Source: Apostichopus japonicus (taxonomy: Eukaryota; Echinodermata; Holothuroidea; Aspidochirotida; Stichopodidae). Taken from it: a DNA stretch of 64,000 nt. Below are positions 22,766-34,760 of this stretch, piece by piece (within the stretch, counting starts at the first letter, position 1; each line of letters starts with the position of its first letter). The notes under the pieces are model-generated. The model ran no database searches, had not been told where the DNA came from, and saw only the letters and a list, made by a program, of their open reading frames with translations. Where the stretch lies: assembly GCF_037975245.1 (NCBI RefSeq), contig NC_092576.1, forward strand, positions 29,118,611 to 29,182,610, given 5' to 3'. Both the position numbers and the translations under genes were made by a program.

Positions 22766-25700
22766 AAATCCCCGTAAGCATAACCATAACTCCTAGTTTG
22801 ATCAGCCTTTATGTACATGAATGTCAGTTTTGTGTCTTGTGTAATTTTACATCATAGATGAAAAAAGTGAAAAGTAACCATTATTGTAATCACAACGACA
22901 TTGTATATTAACATTGACGTAACAAACAGCTGAATAAGACACAGACCTCTGGCTTGTTAGTTAACTGACTATAATGTCAACAGTACAACAACAGTTATCA
23001 TAACAATTTACTGCGCGTGATATAATGTATAACTAGTAAGAGAAACACGGGATGTAGCTAAGTGTTACAACATATAAACTCAGAAAAATTAACTGTGTTC
23101 ATTACCCAATACTATAACGTATACTGCTACACTACAAAAGTCACTTGTCCTCTTGTGCCCTAGTATTTAAAACCGTATAGGCCAGATTGTAGATAACTTG
23201 TGATTATACAAGATTAGAACCACAGACACAAAGACGGCTGCTATGTGAATTTTTTTAGCAAAGCACTGGGGTACTTTCGGTTTGCCATTATCTTCATTAC
23301 GCAAAACGGGGCTCGACAGAATGAAAACTCAGGCAGTACAAAGGTTATATGTTATACAAATATATTCCATGGCTGTGGTATTATGTACTTTATTGCAATT
23401 TTGATACCTTTGTAATTACTCCGGTGTGTTATGCTGGCCGCATTACACGTCAACTAGAGTATGAGCAAATGTGAAACTCGGTAGTTCATATAATATAATA
23501 ATAACGTTAACTGTTAATTGCATTAGATGTATTTAACAACTTGCAGTAACATGGCTGGAAATGAAAAAAAAAACAGACAAAAGCGTAAGCAAATTGAAAT
23601 AAGAACAAACCCTTCAAAGCTACCTTACAAATATAACAGCATATCACGACCATAAACCTAACAACATCATGTTTTATCGAGATCCTTGAACAATTGCTAT
23701 GATAATGTCAGTTGTTTAACCAACAACCGATCCATATTGACTGTCATGTTGGGACAGCATAAAACTAGATACACAAAATAAAGCCGACACACTATATAAC
23801 AAAATGTACCAGATGAGAACAATATTGGCGAAACCGAGGGATTTTAGAATTAACATTATTTAAACTTACTGTGATAAGTGGCACTGTGGTATATCACAGT
23901 AGGGGCAGTAACTGTACAATTTAAGACTAGTAATCTTGCCGATGAAATGAATGCACTACTCCTTAGACATCTGACAAAAAAATCCAAATTTGCACGTTAA
24001 GTCCCTTTGTCCTAGCTAATTGACTATAAGGTTAACGCAAACTGATACGTCTGTTTCGACTGTACCGACATTAAAAAATTGGTTGTGTAAGATAAATGGA
24101 TATGATCTGATGTCGGTTACTAACCTAAGCAAAATCTATGCCAAAATATTGACAATATAGCATACACTTAACTTTATACAGAAAATTGATTCAATGGCTA
24201 TTTGAATAGGTGTTATTTGAGCTGATGATTCAGGCGGATAAAGATGTTATGTCGTCTCAGTTTTCAATTCAGTCGTGTAAAATATCTGTTCAAGTCGTCA
24301 TTTTAGTAGACTAACATATTTAGTTACTTTCCTGCAGCTACCTAATATTTCATAAAATTCAGGCAAATTCAACCCAAAAAGTTCTTTGCTGCATTAATGG
24401 ACTAAGACTTAAATATGATTAAGTGGAAAAATAATAAGACACAGCGCTTCCCTGGTAAAGTAAAGCCGGAAATAAACCGGTAGCAGGTAAAAGACGCCAG
24501 CACGCAACAGACACTTAAAGTGTTGGCCAGTTTGATGTATAAAATAGTGAAAAGATTGAAGATGTGATGGTTTTCGATAATTTTAAAGGATAATCTATTC
24601 ATATCTCAAAGGTCTTTCTACCGGAAACATAACTAATAGTTACCTGACTCAATATTTTGCATAAAACCTTTATCTTTGAGGTCCAAAGTGACCTAAATTA
24701 CTATATAGAGTATATCAATCATTGTTCATTATGGAGAAAATAAACTTCTAATCTCCTACAATAGTATTTGTCAGGACTAACAAATACGATATCCATGACA
24801 ATAAAGTACTACGATTCTAAATCGGTTAGCAACACGCCGAACTCTCGAAAATTGTTCAATAGCATGAAATCATATTATACTTCTTATAAGGTAGTAACTG
24901 CCAAAAAACTGCAAAAAAAGTTAGTGTAGGTTAATTCCTGAAACTTATCTGGCATTTCGATCCGAGCGAGTTTATCTTTTGAGGATGACAAGGTATACAG
25001 AATAATGGCAACAAAATGTAATTGTTACATCAAATAAAATGTAATAAAAGAATAATGAGAGAGAACAAAGAGCAGTGAGATGAATGGAAACAGTACATAA
25101 CTGTCCTAAAGTTAAAGATGTATGTTAGGCATTTTGACGTTCATGTATGTTAAACATGTTCACGGACGACGTGTATTCTGCTATTTATTATTTGCTCAAT
25201 AATAGAAAGAGTCATCTATGGACAATAAAGAATGATAAGATGTGGTTGTAAAATATTTGATTGTAGATCAAATTATATAACGAAATAAGGCAGACTGTGA
25301 GTAATTATGCCAGGTTTTGACACATGCTGATCTGAAAAAGAGACCTATCATTTAGTTTATCTCCAGCCATTACACTGTACTTCCACTGTCATGAAATGTA
25401 TATGAGTTCCTAAGAAAAAAATGGTTTAAGAAGTACAAACACGTGGTCTGAGCAATCAGGAATGGCTTTAACAATCGATTCAGTTATGTAGAACACTAAT
25501 TTTGGTCATGACATCCTCAGTTGTGCTAGTTTTACAATCAGACAGTATATTAAATATTATTCTTCTGTTGTCCCTAAAATAGAAAGAGGAATAATGTGGC
25601 CATTGTAGTTCCATCTTGATTCATGTACGCTGACGTGAACACTAAAAAGATGAAACTGTTTAATGTTCATAAAGCTGAGGCGGCACAAATAAGTTACCGT

Positions 25701-25802
25701 ACGTTTTGGTAAGTTCTAAACTGATATCGAAATACTCTCTTTATCAGAGCAAGAATACTTATGCAGCCCGTCATTAGGTCAAGAAGCGTAGACAGATATA
25801 TA
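22766..25802. other. Intergenic upstream of gene A, nothing recognised
   Basis: This AT-rich DNA contains only short unsupported ORFs. No TATA box or upstream exon could be tied to gene A. Confidence 0.4.
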
Positions 25803-27138
25803 ATGGATATGTTGCACAAGTCAGAAACGAAAATCTACGTTATCCTGTTTTTAGTAAGCTATTCAGTGGGAACACAGAAAACAGCAATGACTTCTAGAAG
25901 TGTTTCCATGGATTGTTCAGAGAAAGATTCATACAAAATACGTTGGGAATACAACCATAAAGTTATTTTCTCTCTTGGGCTAAATTTTGGGCATCGTTGG
26001 GAGAACGAAATATACTTATCAGACAATGGTACTCTCATCATCGAAAATGTAAATCTTGATAACGATGGAAATTACTCGTGTTATCAAAAATCAACGTTGG
26101 TGAAATCCTACATACTCGAGATTCAAGGTAATTTGCTTTGTGTAGCTCCTATGTTTATAAATTTTTGAAACAAACTTATTTTATGTTTAGCATAAGTTCG
26201 TTTCAGTGGCTTTGTTGCTCAATGGATGGAGGGGGGTATTACAAAGGAGGTGTCTGGTCCTTGGTTCGTTAACGTGCGACTCTTACTAACGCTAACTTAT
26301 GTAAGGTTTCTTCTTCAGATCAAAACTGAACATTTATACCACAAAATGTGCATCACGAGGTACTCTTAGACCATCAGCTATGTCTGTTATTAGTTTTGGA
26401 AAGCAATGATTTAGTGTGTCCGACTGACGATGAAAGGTGAGGGCCATGCCCTCTTCCCGTGTTTCTGTGGTTGCCAAACACTTCAGTCTCTCCAAGTAAT
26501 AGTAGCTTCTAACTAGTTTTATTACCATATATCACATTTCTGAGACTTTAGAACTATGAACTTGATATCGGCCGTTAACCCTTATATTCAACCAAGTCCT
26601 TAATTTAATACGTATAGTACAACATAGTAGTTTTACGTGACCAGCCAAGCACTAACCAATATGTTACGGCATATTAAGAAAATAACCCCCACAGAAACGA
26701 AAAGAATAGCAATGTACATCTCCAAAAATATAGCTGTATAACAATAACATGTATTCTTAATATTATGCGAACTGTACCAGTAATACAAAATTACGTTTAC
26801 TTTCTCTCCAGTAACTCCTTTGATGTATATTACTTCAAGTAGCCGTAAAGTCTCCAAAGAAATGTTTAATGATGGGACGAAGGACGTTACTCTAACATGT
26901 CATGTCATGTCATGTCATGGAGCTAAACCTAGAGTTCATCTTTCTTGGTTTCAAGGAGGTAGTCTCATTGGTGGTTTCAATGAAACGATACTTGCAGATC
27001 AACATGATAATAGGACATTTAGCACTTCGTTGATGGTGAATGTTCCCAAATTTCATGGATCGAAAAATATGACTTGTGTGACTACTGGAGATTATATATT
27101 TGGTAAATTGTTTTCCAGTGTAACATTGTCCACGATAG
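25803..27138 (+). CDS. Gene A: two-Ig-domain secreted or membrane receptor, 5' exons only
   Basis: Exon 1 (25803-26127) encodes a signal peptide (IYVILFLVSYSVG) and an Ig domain with MDCS, IRWEY and DNDGNYSCY, the Cys-Trp-DxGxYxC signature. Exon 2 (26812-27138) encodes a second Ig domain (VTLTC, LSWF, NMTC). Both exons end in phase 1 with consensus donors (GTAATT, GTAAGT). The ATG at 25803 is chosen over 25761 because only it is conserved in the copy at 55091. Several NxS/T glycosylation sites fit an extracellular protein. No following exon with a membrane anchor was found in the next 7.6 kb, apart from a weak candidate at 31024. Its transcript could end in a missed exon or splice, phase-compatibly, into gene B exons. 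A pseudogene copy lies 29 kb downstream. Confidence 0.75.
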
Positions 27139-29558
27139 GTAAGTGATAAAATATAAATAGGTCGCTCCTAAAATGTAAGCCTTATTTGTGAGGATATACT
27201 TGAACTTAAGTCAATTAAGTAAACTGGATATGCTTTTTATCTAGTTTGAAAACCATTTATGCATTATTACCTCATTAATACAAAATGAGTCAAAACGCGT
27301 TCGTTTTATGAATGGCAGAGAAACATGAGCCGATAAAGATGTTTTCGAGAAACTACGTATATAGCTTTCATATCAAGAGTCCTGGAAAATGGAACATGTC
27401 GCTGTAGAACTAGGATTACACGACGAATGATGTATTTCTAAGCAACAAACTGAATTTTCTTGATTAGCTTTAGCATTTAAATTTTATTTATTTATTTATT
27501 TATTTCTCACACACTAAGTAGAATAGTGTATTGTGATAGTAATATACACACTCTGTGTGACATTTGAAAATAATCTAATGGAGAGCATCAAGTTGTGTTG
27601 ACAGAACTTACGATGATCTGACAAATGGGATATTGCACTTCTCGGCATATTGGCTAATATGATGTATATCATTGTGTTCCCCTCTCTAGGGGAATCATGA
27701 TACACACCTGAGGGAGATCACACAGTCACAGTCTCGATAAAAGGGGACAGGGGTTGAGAGTAGATCAGTCGGTAAGTTGCTTGGTTCTTCGTGCCCAAGT
27801 TCTCTTCCTGTGTGGCTGTTTTAAAAGAAAGTTTATACTACATAATATTTTAGTTAACGAATGAAGAAAAACGAGGAGAAAACTATTTATCTTATCAGGC
27901 AATATTATAAGTTCAGAGGTCACAACGTTTTTGAAGAAGATCCTACTACGAACAAATCAACATGTTATGTAACTTATACTATGATAGTATTAGTATTGTA
28001 GTCTGTTACAAATAATATTATTCAACATGAAATAGTTTGTAAATTTATTAAACAATGCTTTATCAGACGTCGAGTGTCTGTTGTCTATTCATTTCATTCG
28101 TAATGTTGTAGCACGAGACATTAGATGGTCAACGTGTCCTCTCAATTCCGTTTCCGTTTGAGTTTATAAGTAAGCAAGTGACACTGACTTCGACGTTATA
28201 TGAAGTCAAGTGTACAAAGCACTTGAGACTAAATTAGTTCATGCGAGCTCATAAAATTGCGATACGTATATATGGTTTTCAGTCCAACTCGGTGTTACAA
28301 AACATGTTTCTACCGTTCACGAATGGTTCTTCTGTATTCCGTATGGTTCTAAATATTATTTTGGTGTCTGAACTGATTTAATGGACGTTAAAATATTAAC
28401 GAGGGGCTAAATAACTTGGAGTGAAGTAAAGCAAGTGATTTTGAAATTTTAAATGGGTTCTGTAGGATTTAATGAAATAGATCTCTAAGCTCCCTCCTTG
28501 GAATCAATCATGTTTTTGTATTAACGGAAAGCAAACCGTAAAGTTTGTGTAGTTTTTAAAGATTTTGATACCGTGGGCTTGTCCATTTACTGATAACAAT
28601 TGACTTGGCTAATGTAAATGTGAAGAAATATAGCTACATGTATTGTTTTAGCATTTCTGTAAACACATTATTTGATTCCCCCAGAATATGTCTGTTGAGC
28701 AGACTTTACATATGTTTTCAAAATCATTTAACCTGTCACTCATACTTTCGTTTTCGTTATAACCATTCAAAATGTATTATGTTATGAAAACAGCCCCATT
28801 TGTTTACAATGAGTTCTTTGAACACGCCTATTAATAACCTGTATATGATAAGTTCCTTTATTCTAAATGTAAGTGTACTTCCTTAAAGTACTTGAAGTTA
28901 TATGGCAAATTCATTTCACACTCACTTAACGTCTTAGAGTCACTTCCGATAAAGCCGACAGCCATGTTACTAGCGTGAGAATAGATAAACTACAGCACCG
29001 ATGTGCGTGCACTCACAGGCAACTTACAGAGTATGTGGTGAAACACGCAATTAACGACGCCTTTCATTTAACATTTACTTTAATATAACATGTGAAGCTC
29101 CTTAAACAATTATATTACGCCTTCCATCAATACCAAAAATTTCAATACATTTTTCGGACAAAAATACACAAGTCCCTACCCGGAAAAAAAACAACAAAGA
29201 AAAAAACGTGAAATAATTGTCAAACGATATAAACTTAATTAAACCTATATGGCTTTTAATGAAAACTTCAAAGAAAACTTCAAATGGCAAATAAATACAG
29301 ATGAATGTGGTGCTGTTATATTAAATTACGCAATAGCTTCCACTCCCTAGGCGTCCGTTGTGACAATTTTAGTGGCCACAAAGTGTGAATAAACATATAA
29401 TAAGGCAGAGGTTGCCATCCCTATCGGAACCCCAATACAAGATTACCCTCCTCTCTGGTCCATTTACCCTGTTTGTCCTATCTATGGAAAACGGTCATCC
29501 TTTTGTGTAGTAGAGCATTACCTGCTAGATAACCGTACTCGACACATATTACAATATG
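27139..29558. other. Presumed intron or flank downstream of gene A
   Basis: No further Ig exon was recognised. An (ATTT)n microsatellite occupies about 27480-27506. A weak tRNA-like segment (TAGATCAGTCGG, about 27762) may be a SINE scrap. Confidence 0.4.
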
Positions 29559-30220
29559 TGTTACGTGACCGTTCTCAGACTTAATGTGGAGAACAGATCA
29601 CGTGACATAAAAGAAGAACACGAGGATGAAAGTAAGTTTAAAGCATTTAATAAGCTATTCGCATGGCATAACAAAGAATAAATATGAACATAATACATAA
29701 CTATAGTTTCTTAATTCAATTAACGTCTTTCTGGACTTGGAGAGCCGAGGGGAGAGTTTCTGCTTAGTTCTTGAGTTACCTAGGCGGATAGTGTCCAGGT
29801 TTGCTTTAGAAGTAGTTCGGCTGGATGTAGAGAAAGCTCAGGTAGAGCGACGAGAATCCGTTAGAGTGTAGTGGGTCGTAGTTCCGACAAAAGTATAGAG
29901 TTAAATATACACTGTGTTTAAAATGGGCACAGTAATCAAGGCAAGGAACCATCAGAGGTGCGGCGACAACCCCTAACGGAACGAACGGAGAAAACGGAGA
30001 GGGCGCTCAATCGGGCGTCTGTGGCTTTTATACCCTGAGTGTAAAGGAATGTTCCAGTAAGCTAGGAACATTCACGAAGTCTGCGAAACACTTTGTTGGC
30101 GAGTTCCAGTTATTTAGAATGCGTGAGCGCATCTGGGATCGTAACAATTGGAAGACTCGGAGACTTGAATGGTAAGTTATATTACGTAATAGGGTAGGTG
30201 AATAAGTGGGTTACATAACA
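29559..30220 (-). mobile_element. Solo LTR, 662 bp
   Basis: The ends TGTTACGTGA and TTACATAACA are imperfect inverted repeats (8 of 10) with TG...CA termini. The element is flanked on both sides by TATG (29555-29558 and 30221-30224), a 4-bp target duplication. A TATAAAAG box lies on the minus strand near 30029-30037, followed downstream by an ATTAAA-type polyadenylation signal near 29650, so the LTR reads right to left. The interior is GC-richer than its surroundings. No internal retroelement genes adjoin it, consistent with LTR-LTR recombination. Confidence 0.7.
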
Positions 30221-30224
30221 TATG

Positions 30225-31023
30225 TTACATAGTGCTTGAAGCGTAATTAATCAATTCAAAGCCTCGGCTGGGATTCCAATTCGATGCGAGGTTTCGTGCA
30301 ACATAAAACGATTTCCATATCGCTTGACGCTGCCAACTCATTCCGTTTCTTGGTGGTAATTCACATTACACAGAATAAGCCTTGCTTTTATGTCTACTGT
30401 CGCGTCGTTGTTGGTTAATAGCGCCACCAAATTTGTTCTGCTAAAGAAAATGCTAATTTCACGATCGATTGCGATCACGTAAGTAAGGTTGTAAATTTAA
30501 CTACTTAAGGACCCCGGGGGGGGGGCATGGAGGAGATGCTTCAGAGTGTGAATTCATGACAGGTGTATCATCATATCATCTTAGCGTCTGTGTATTCTTT
30601 ACATTTACCCTCATGTACGCATGGCACACTTACGGGTGTTAGGGTAACGTTATATCTGTTTTGTTTTCTTTAGTAAACCTCTCGACCAGTTGAAATAGTC
30701 TCTTATCATAAGTTGGAGACCTATCATATGTACTGTGGGTGCATCGGCATCAGAGAGAAAGAGAGAGAGTTGCAACGACAACATGAGGATAAAAAAAAAC
30801 AGCGAGCTACGCATTTGTACTCACTTTATGTCTTGAGTCTACATCTACAATTCTTGGTTTGACAGCAACCAAACCTGAATACTCAGATTTATTCTGTTTA
30901 TGTAGTAAAATATTTAGCAGTAATGTTCAAATCATTCGGTTTTCGATTTGTGGATTTTTCTCGCAATTATTATACATTAGAATAAAAATAAATAAAACTG
31001 TTAGCAAACTGTTTTTCCAATAG
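30225..31023. other. Intergenic or intronic, nothing recognised
   Basis: This stretch includes a poly-G run at about 30515-30523 and short GA-rich tracts. No gene is supported. Confidence 0.4.
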
Positions 31024-31176
31024 AGAGCATGTGTAAGACAATGTGTAAAAGTAAGTTGACTGATGTGGTGGCTGCAGATGATGCATCTCTAAAAATGCAA
31101 CCATATCAAACAAAATCACCCTGTCGGCCTTCGACGCTCCACATCGTCTCATCTGAAGAGGATTTCCAATCTCAAG
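31024..31176 (+). other. Possible cytoplasmic-tail exon
   Basis: A TTTTTCCAATAG acceptor precedes a phase-1-compatible frame reading ESMCKTMCKSKLTDVVAADD and then a MQPYQTKSPCRPST segment. The composition (charged, Ser/Thr-rich) resembles a cytoplasmic tail, and the phase matches the end of gene A exon 2. The donor is weak (GTAAAA), no transmembrane exon was found between, and the frame can instead run on to a stop at 31295. Treat as speculative. Confidence 0.25.
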
Positions 31177-31299
31177 TAAAAATGTCTCATTTGAGATGGA
31201 ATTCTTACCGCTTTCTTTTTAATGTTATTTGTAATAATTGGCTAGACGTACGAACCAAACGTTGCCTTGTATCTATTGCACACACACACATCTAACGTC

Positions 31300-33354
31300 C
31301 AAAACAAGAGGGCAAAGGTCAATCACTCTCAGAGATGAAAGTAGAGAATTGTGTCTTAATGAAAGTTTGGTAAAATGCGAGCAGGTGTTGGTTGTAAGTG
31401 CCTCTAAAACCGTCATAGTTTGGATTCCGTTGGGTGGATCACGTAAAAAAGCACAAATTATGCACTGACGTGATATAATACAAAATAAATGAATTCAATG
31501 GAAAGAGGATGAACTTCAGTGGGTTTTGATGACTTACATTTACCTTTTTTTATTACAGCCAACACGTTAATAATAAGAATAATACTCAGCAGTTATTTTT
31601 ACGAAGCTTAAGCGACCACAAATTTGGGAGAAACCCGCAAGTGATTTACAACTTCTCATTAAATTATATTCCCACTGAATATGACCTTATACGAATTATT
31701 TTAAAGCAACGCATACACAGACACGTATGACGTTCATGCAGCTTAATTACAACTCCCTGGTCGCAGCCTACTAAATGTTTGTTAAATGCGACGAATTTTT
31801 ACAGATAAAAGCGTGCAAGTCCGTGTGTGCTATTATCCAGCGTTTGATTTTGTGTCACGCAAGCATTGAAAAAACTCAAACATTAAACATTAAACATTAA
31901 TCTTAAGTAACCAAAATTTAGACTTTGACCAACTCGTTGAGGTGTATATTGTGTAAAGGCTGTTCAAAGTCGAAACACATATATTGTGCTTCAACTCAAA
32001 ATACGCTGGCAATTGAGATAATCAGTAGGTGATCTTCCTGCATTTCTCGTACAAGAAAAATATTTTACGGTAGAGAGAGAGGTAAGACAATACCATCAAT
32101 TCAAGTGAAATGTACTTCATTTAGCTTAATTAGCCTTAGCTAACGTTGACTATTATGTTCTGTACAATGGTAAGGTTTTTACTCGTAAAAACATGTTAAA
32201 ATTTGCAAAGAACTGTTCATGGCGAGAGTTTGTTGAAAGAAAAACGCGGGTGATATTTGTCGTCGACTTTGTACTTATGGATACCAAACGGAAAACATAT
32301 GTGCCCATTGAGGTAACCTACAGTTTCCAATTAGCTTAGATACCGTTGGAAAATATTCAGACAACATTAACCTTTAGTTGGCTCATTTGGCAACAAAAGG
32401 TTTGAGAATTGCTCACGAGGCCTTGGTGACCAATTTGAAAAGGTATCAATGGCGATTGGGTGATGAACTTTGCCAAGGACTGGCTGTGATAGCTTAGAGA
32501 GAACTTCTTGTCTTTTTGCATCGTTCCTTTGTTTTAAGCTTGTGGGAGTGGTTTCAGACCTGGACCTACCGTGTAACGGGAGACCGTTTATGGTCGGTTG
32601 GATAGGGCTTTGTATAATATGGGATACACCCTCCAGTTTGTTATGTTGCTATGTTGCTTCGTATTATTGGTACTGTGCATTTTTTAGAAAAATTTTTTTT
32701 TGGAGGAATAGATGCGATATATATTTTCTAGGGGAAGATTTGCGAGTTGGAGGCAGTCCTGGAGGCGGTGAAGTGTAACATTGGCCTTCAGGTTGAAGGC
32801 TGCGTGCTGGTCGTCCTTTTGTGATTTTGTGAATGTTTGGGTGGTTGGTTGGGGCTTTGTCTTTGCTGTTCGGTTGGCGTAGTTACATTTTGTTTTGGGC
32901 TTGCTTGATTCGAGTTCTGTTTGTCAGAGTCGGCTGGTTGGGTAGTGCCGTTTGGCTATAAAGAGATACACAAAATGGGTTTTTTTAGATTAAAGCTATA
33001 TAAGGGTTTCTTCTGAAAAACATTTTGTTTTCCTAATCAGCGTAAACATTCTTCTTTATTTGTCTCTGATAGAAAACACCCTTAATTGGAAATATTCACT
33101 TGTATATACACTTGTAAGAACTAACTTGAAAACTTCAAACCTGTATGAGACACGTTTGGCACGTTTAATGTTTCGGTGATTTTAACATTTTCACATGGAA
33201 ACGCTAGTTTCACAAAGTACCTCTATATTCCTGACTGAAGTCATTGGACACGACATTGCCAACTTTCGAACAATTAGAAACATCCAAACTCCCATAGATT
33301 AATGAAGCGAGACGTTATTGTACTTTTTAAGAAAAAGTCGCCAGGTAAGAACCT
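31300..33354. other. Intergenic or intronic; GT-rich strand near 32780-32960
   Basis: No gene is supported. The segment 32780-32960 is strongly G/T-rich on the plus strand, like the sequence following LINE ORF1 at 53870-54160, and could be an old element scrap. Confidence 0.35.
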
Positions 33355-33500
33355 GGGCACGAAAACCTACCGAACGACTGATCCGCTCTTAACCCCAGTA
33401 CCCTTGCATCGGGACTGTGACTGTGTGATCATCGTCGGGTGTGAATCACCATATTCCCCTCGAAAGGGAACATATACCACACATGATTTAAGCCAAAAGG
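33355..33500 (+). mobile_element. Second copy of the SINE-like repeat (partial)
   Basis: About 90 bases centred on GACTGTGACTGTGTG (33413-33427) align with 16650-16745, including CCCTTGCATCGG versus CCCTTGTATCGA and the following CATCGTCGGGTGTG versus CATCTTCAGGTGTA. The A- and B-box-like parts of the first copy were not recognised here, so this copy is partial or diverged. Confidence 0.55.
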
Positions 33501-34747
33501 CCGAGAAGCGAGGCTTTATTGTGTGATGTGAATGGTTCTTGATGCAATATAAGAAAATTAAATTTACTGATGATGCTGTTTTACTTCCTTCGTTTCACCA
33601 CAGCACTAGAATTAATGGTAGGACTTATCAGGTGTAATATCAGTTCAACCAAAAAATTAATTAACGTTATTTTGCCGACTTCAAGATACCATGGCTTTCT
33701 TCCTTCATTATTTTTAAGTAAGGTCAGATAGCGTACAACATTCTCCTATCGACGGTATGATTATCATAATTCAAATGTTTTATACATGTTCTTTCGTCCC
33801 CTGTTTCCACTCTATTAATCACATGTTTAAGGACATGTTGACTGGTCTGCGGGATTCCTGAGCTGCTACGGGATTCTATTGACAAAGCATATCCCTAAAA
33901 TAATAACAAAAGTGCCTTAATCATTCCATGAGTACTAGGGGAGTATGACATACTTTCATTCATCTTTTATGCAAAGTACGTTTTGCTGCGTAGGCTGCCA
34001 ACACTTTCGAGGGTTCGAAACATGAAATGGATTTAAGTTTGAGAAGGAAACCACGAATAACATACGAACACAGAGCTTTGTACCAGAATTAGGAGCTCAC
34101 ATCCAACTACTGCTATAGATGTGCATATTTACTGATTAAACAATGATGACATATTTTAAGCATACTTTCGTTTCACCGTCTACCACAATTTATGTTTACA
34201 AATAGATGTTTACTGCTGCTTTGATGAAGGTAATATTCAAAGGTTGCCTCGTTATCAGTTTGTTTGAACATAAAATGCTTTCAAACGACCAACGTTTTCT
34301 CTGTGTTGATTCTTTCTTGTTATATTTACGGAAATCGTACGCTTGTAATCCAGGGGTAAGAGTATTTATCATATCACGTAAACGTCACGGTGCTCGTATG
34401 CCATTTTCAAATAAATGACTTTAACACCATACCCAGTTATTGCATCACTGCATTTTGACCAGGGAAGATTAAGCATGCACCTTTTAAACCATTCATACAG
34501 CAGTACAGTACAAAGCTAGGGCCACAGTGGTGTTAAGCCGAGTATCAACCTAGTTTAATTTTAATGATTGACGTTTACGATGGTTTGTGGGTAAACAGTA
34601 GCTTACTATGTTAATAAGTAAATTGGCAATGTTAAACAAATAAGATGTATAGGAATAGGGAATGTTTTCAGCTAACTATAGTCAACTGATAAACCCGGGT
34701 TTGTTGATGGTGAATTGCTATATATTTCTTGTCCATTTCAATTTCAG
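33501..34747. other. Upstream region of gene B
   Basis: This AT-rich sequence has no supported exon. It ends at a TTTCAATTTCAG acceptor (34747), implying an untranslated first exon of gene B somewhere upstream that I cannot locate. Confidence 0.4.
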
Positions 34748-34760
34748 CAGCTACATGTGC

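Noticed and set aside
27750-27830. tRNA gene from TAGATCAGTCGG and nearby B-box-like words
   Set aside because: No complete cloverleaf could be formed; at best a SINE scrap.
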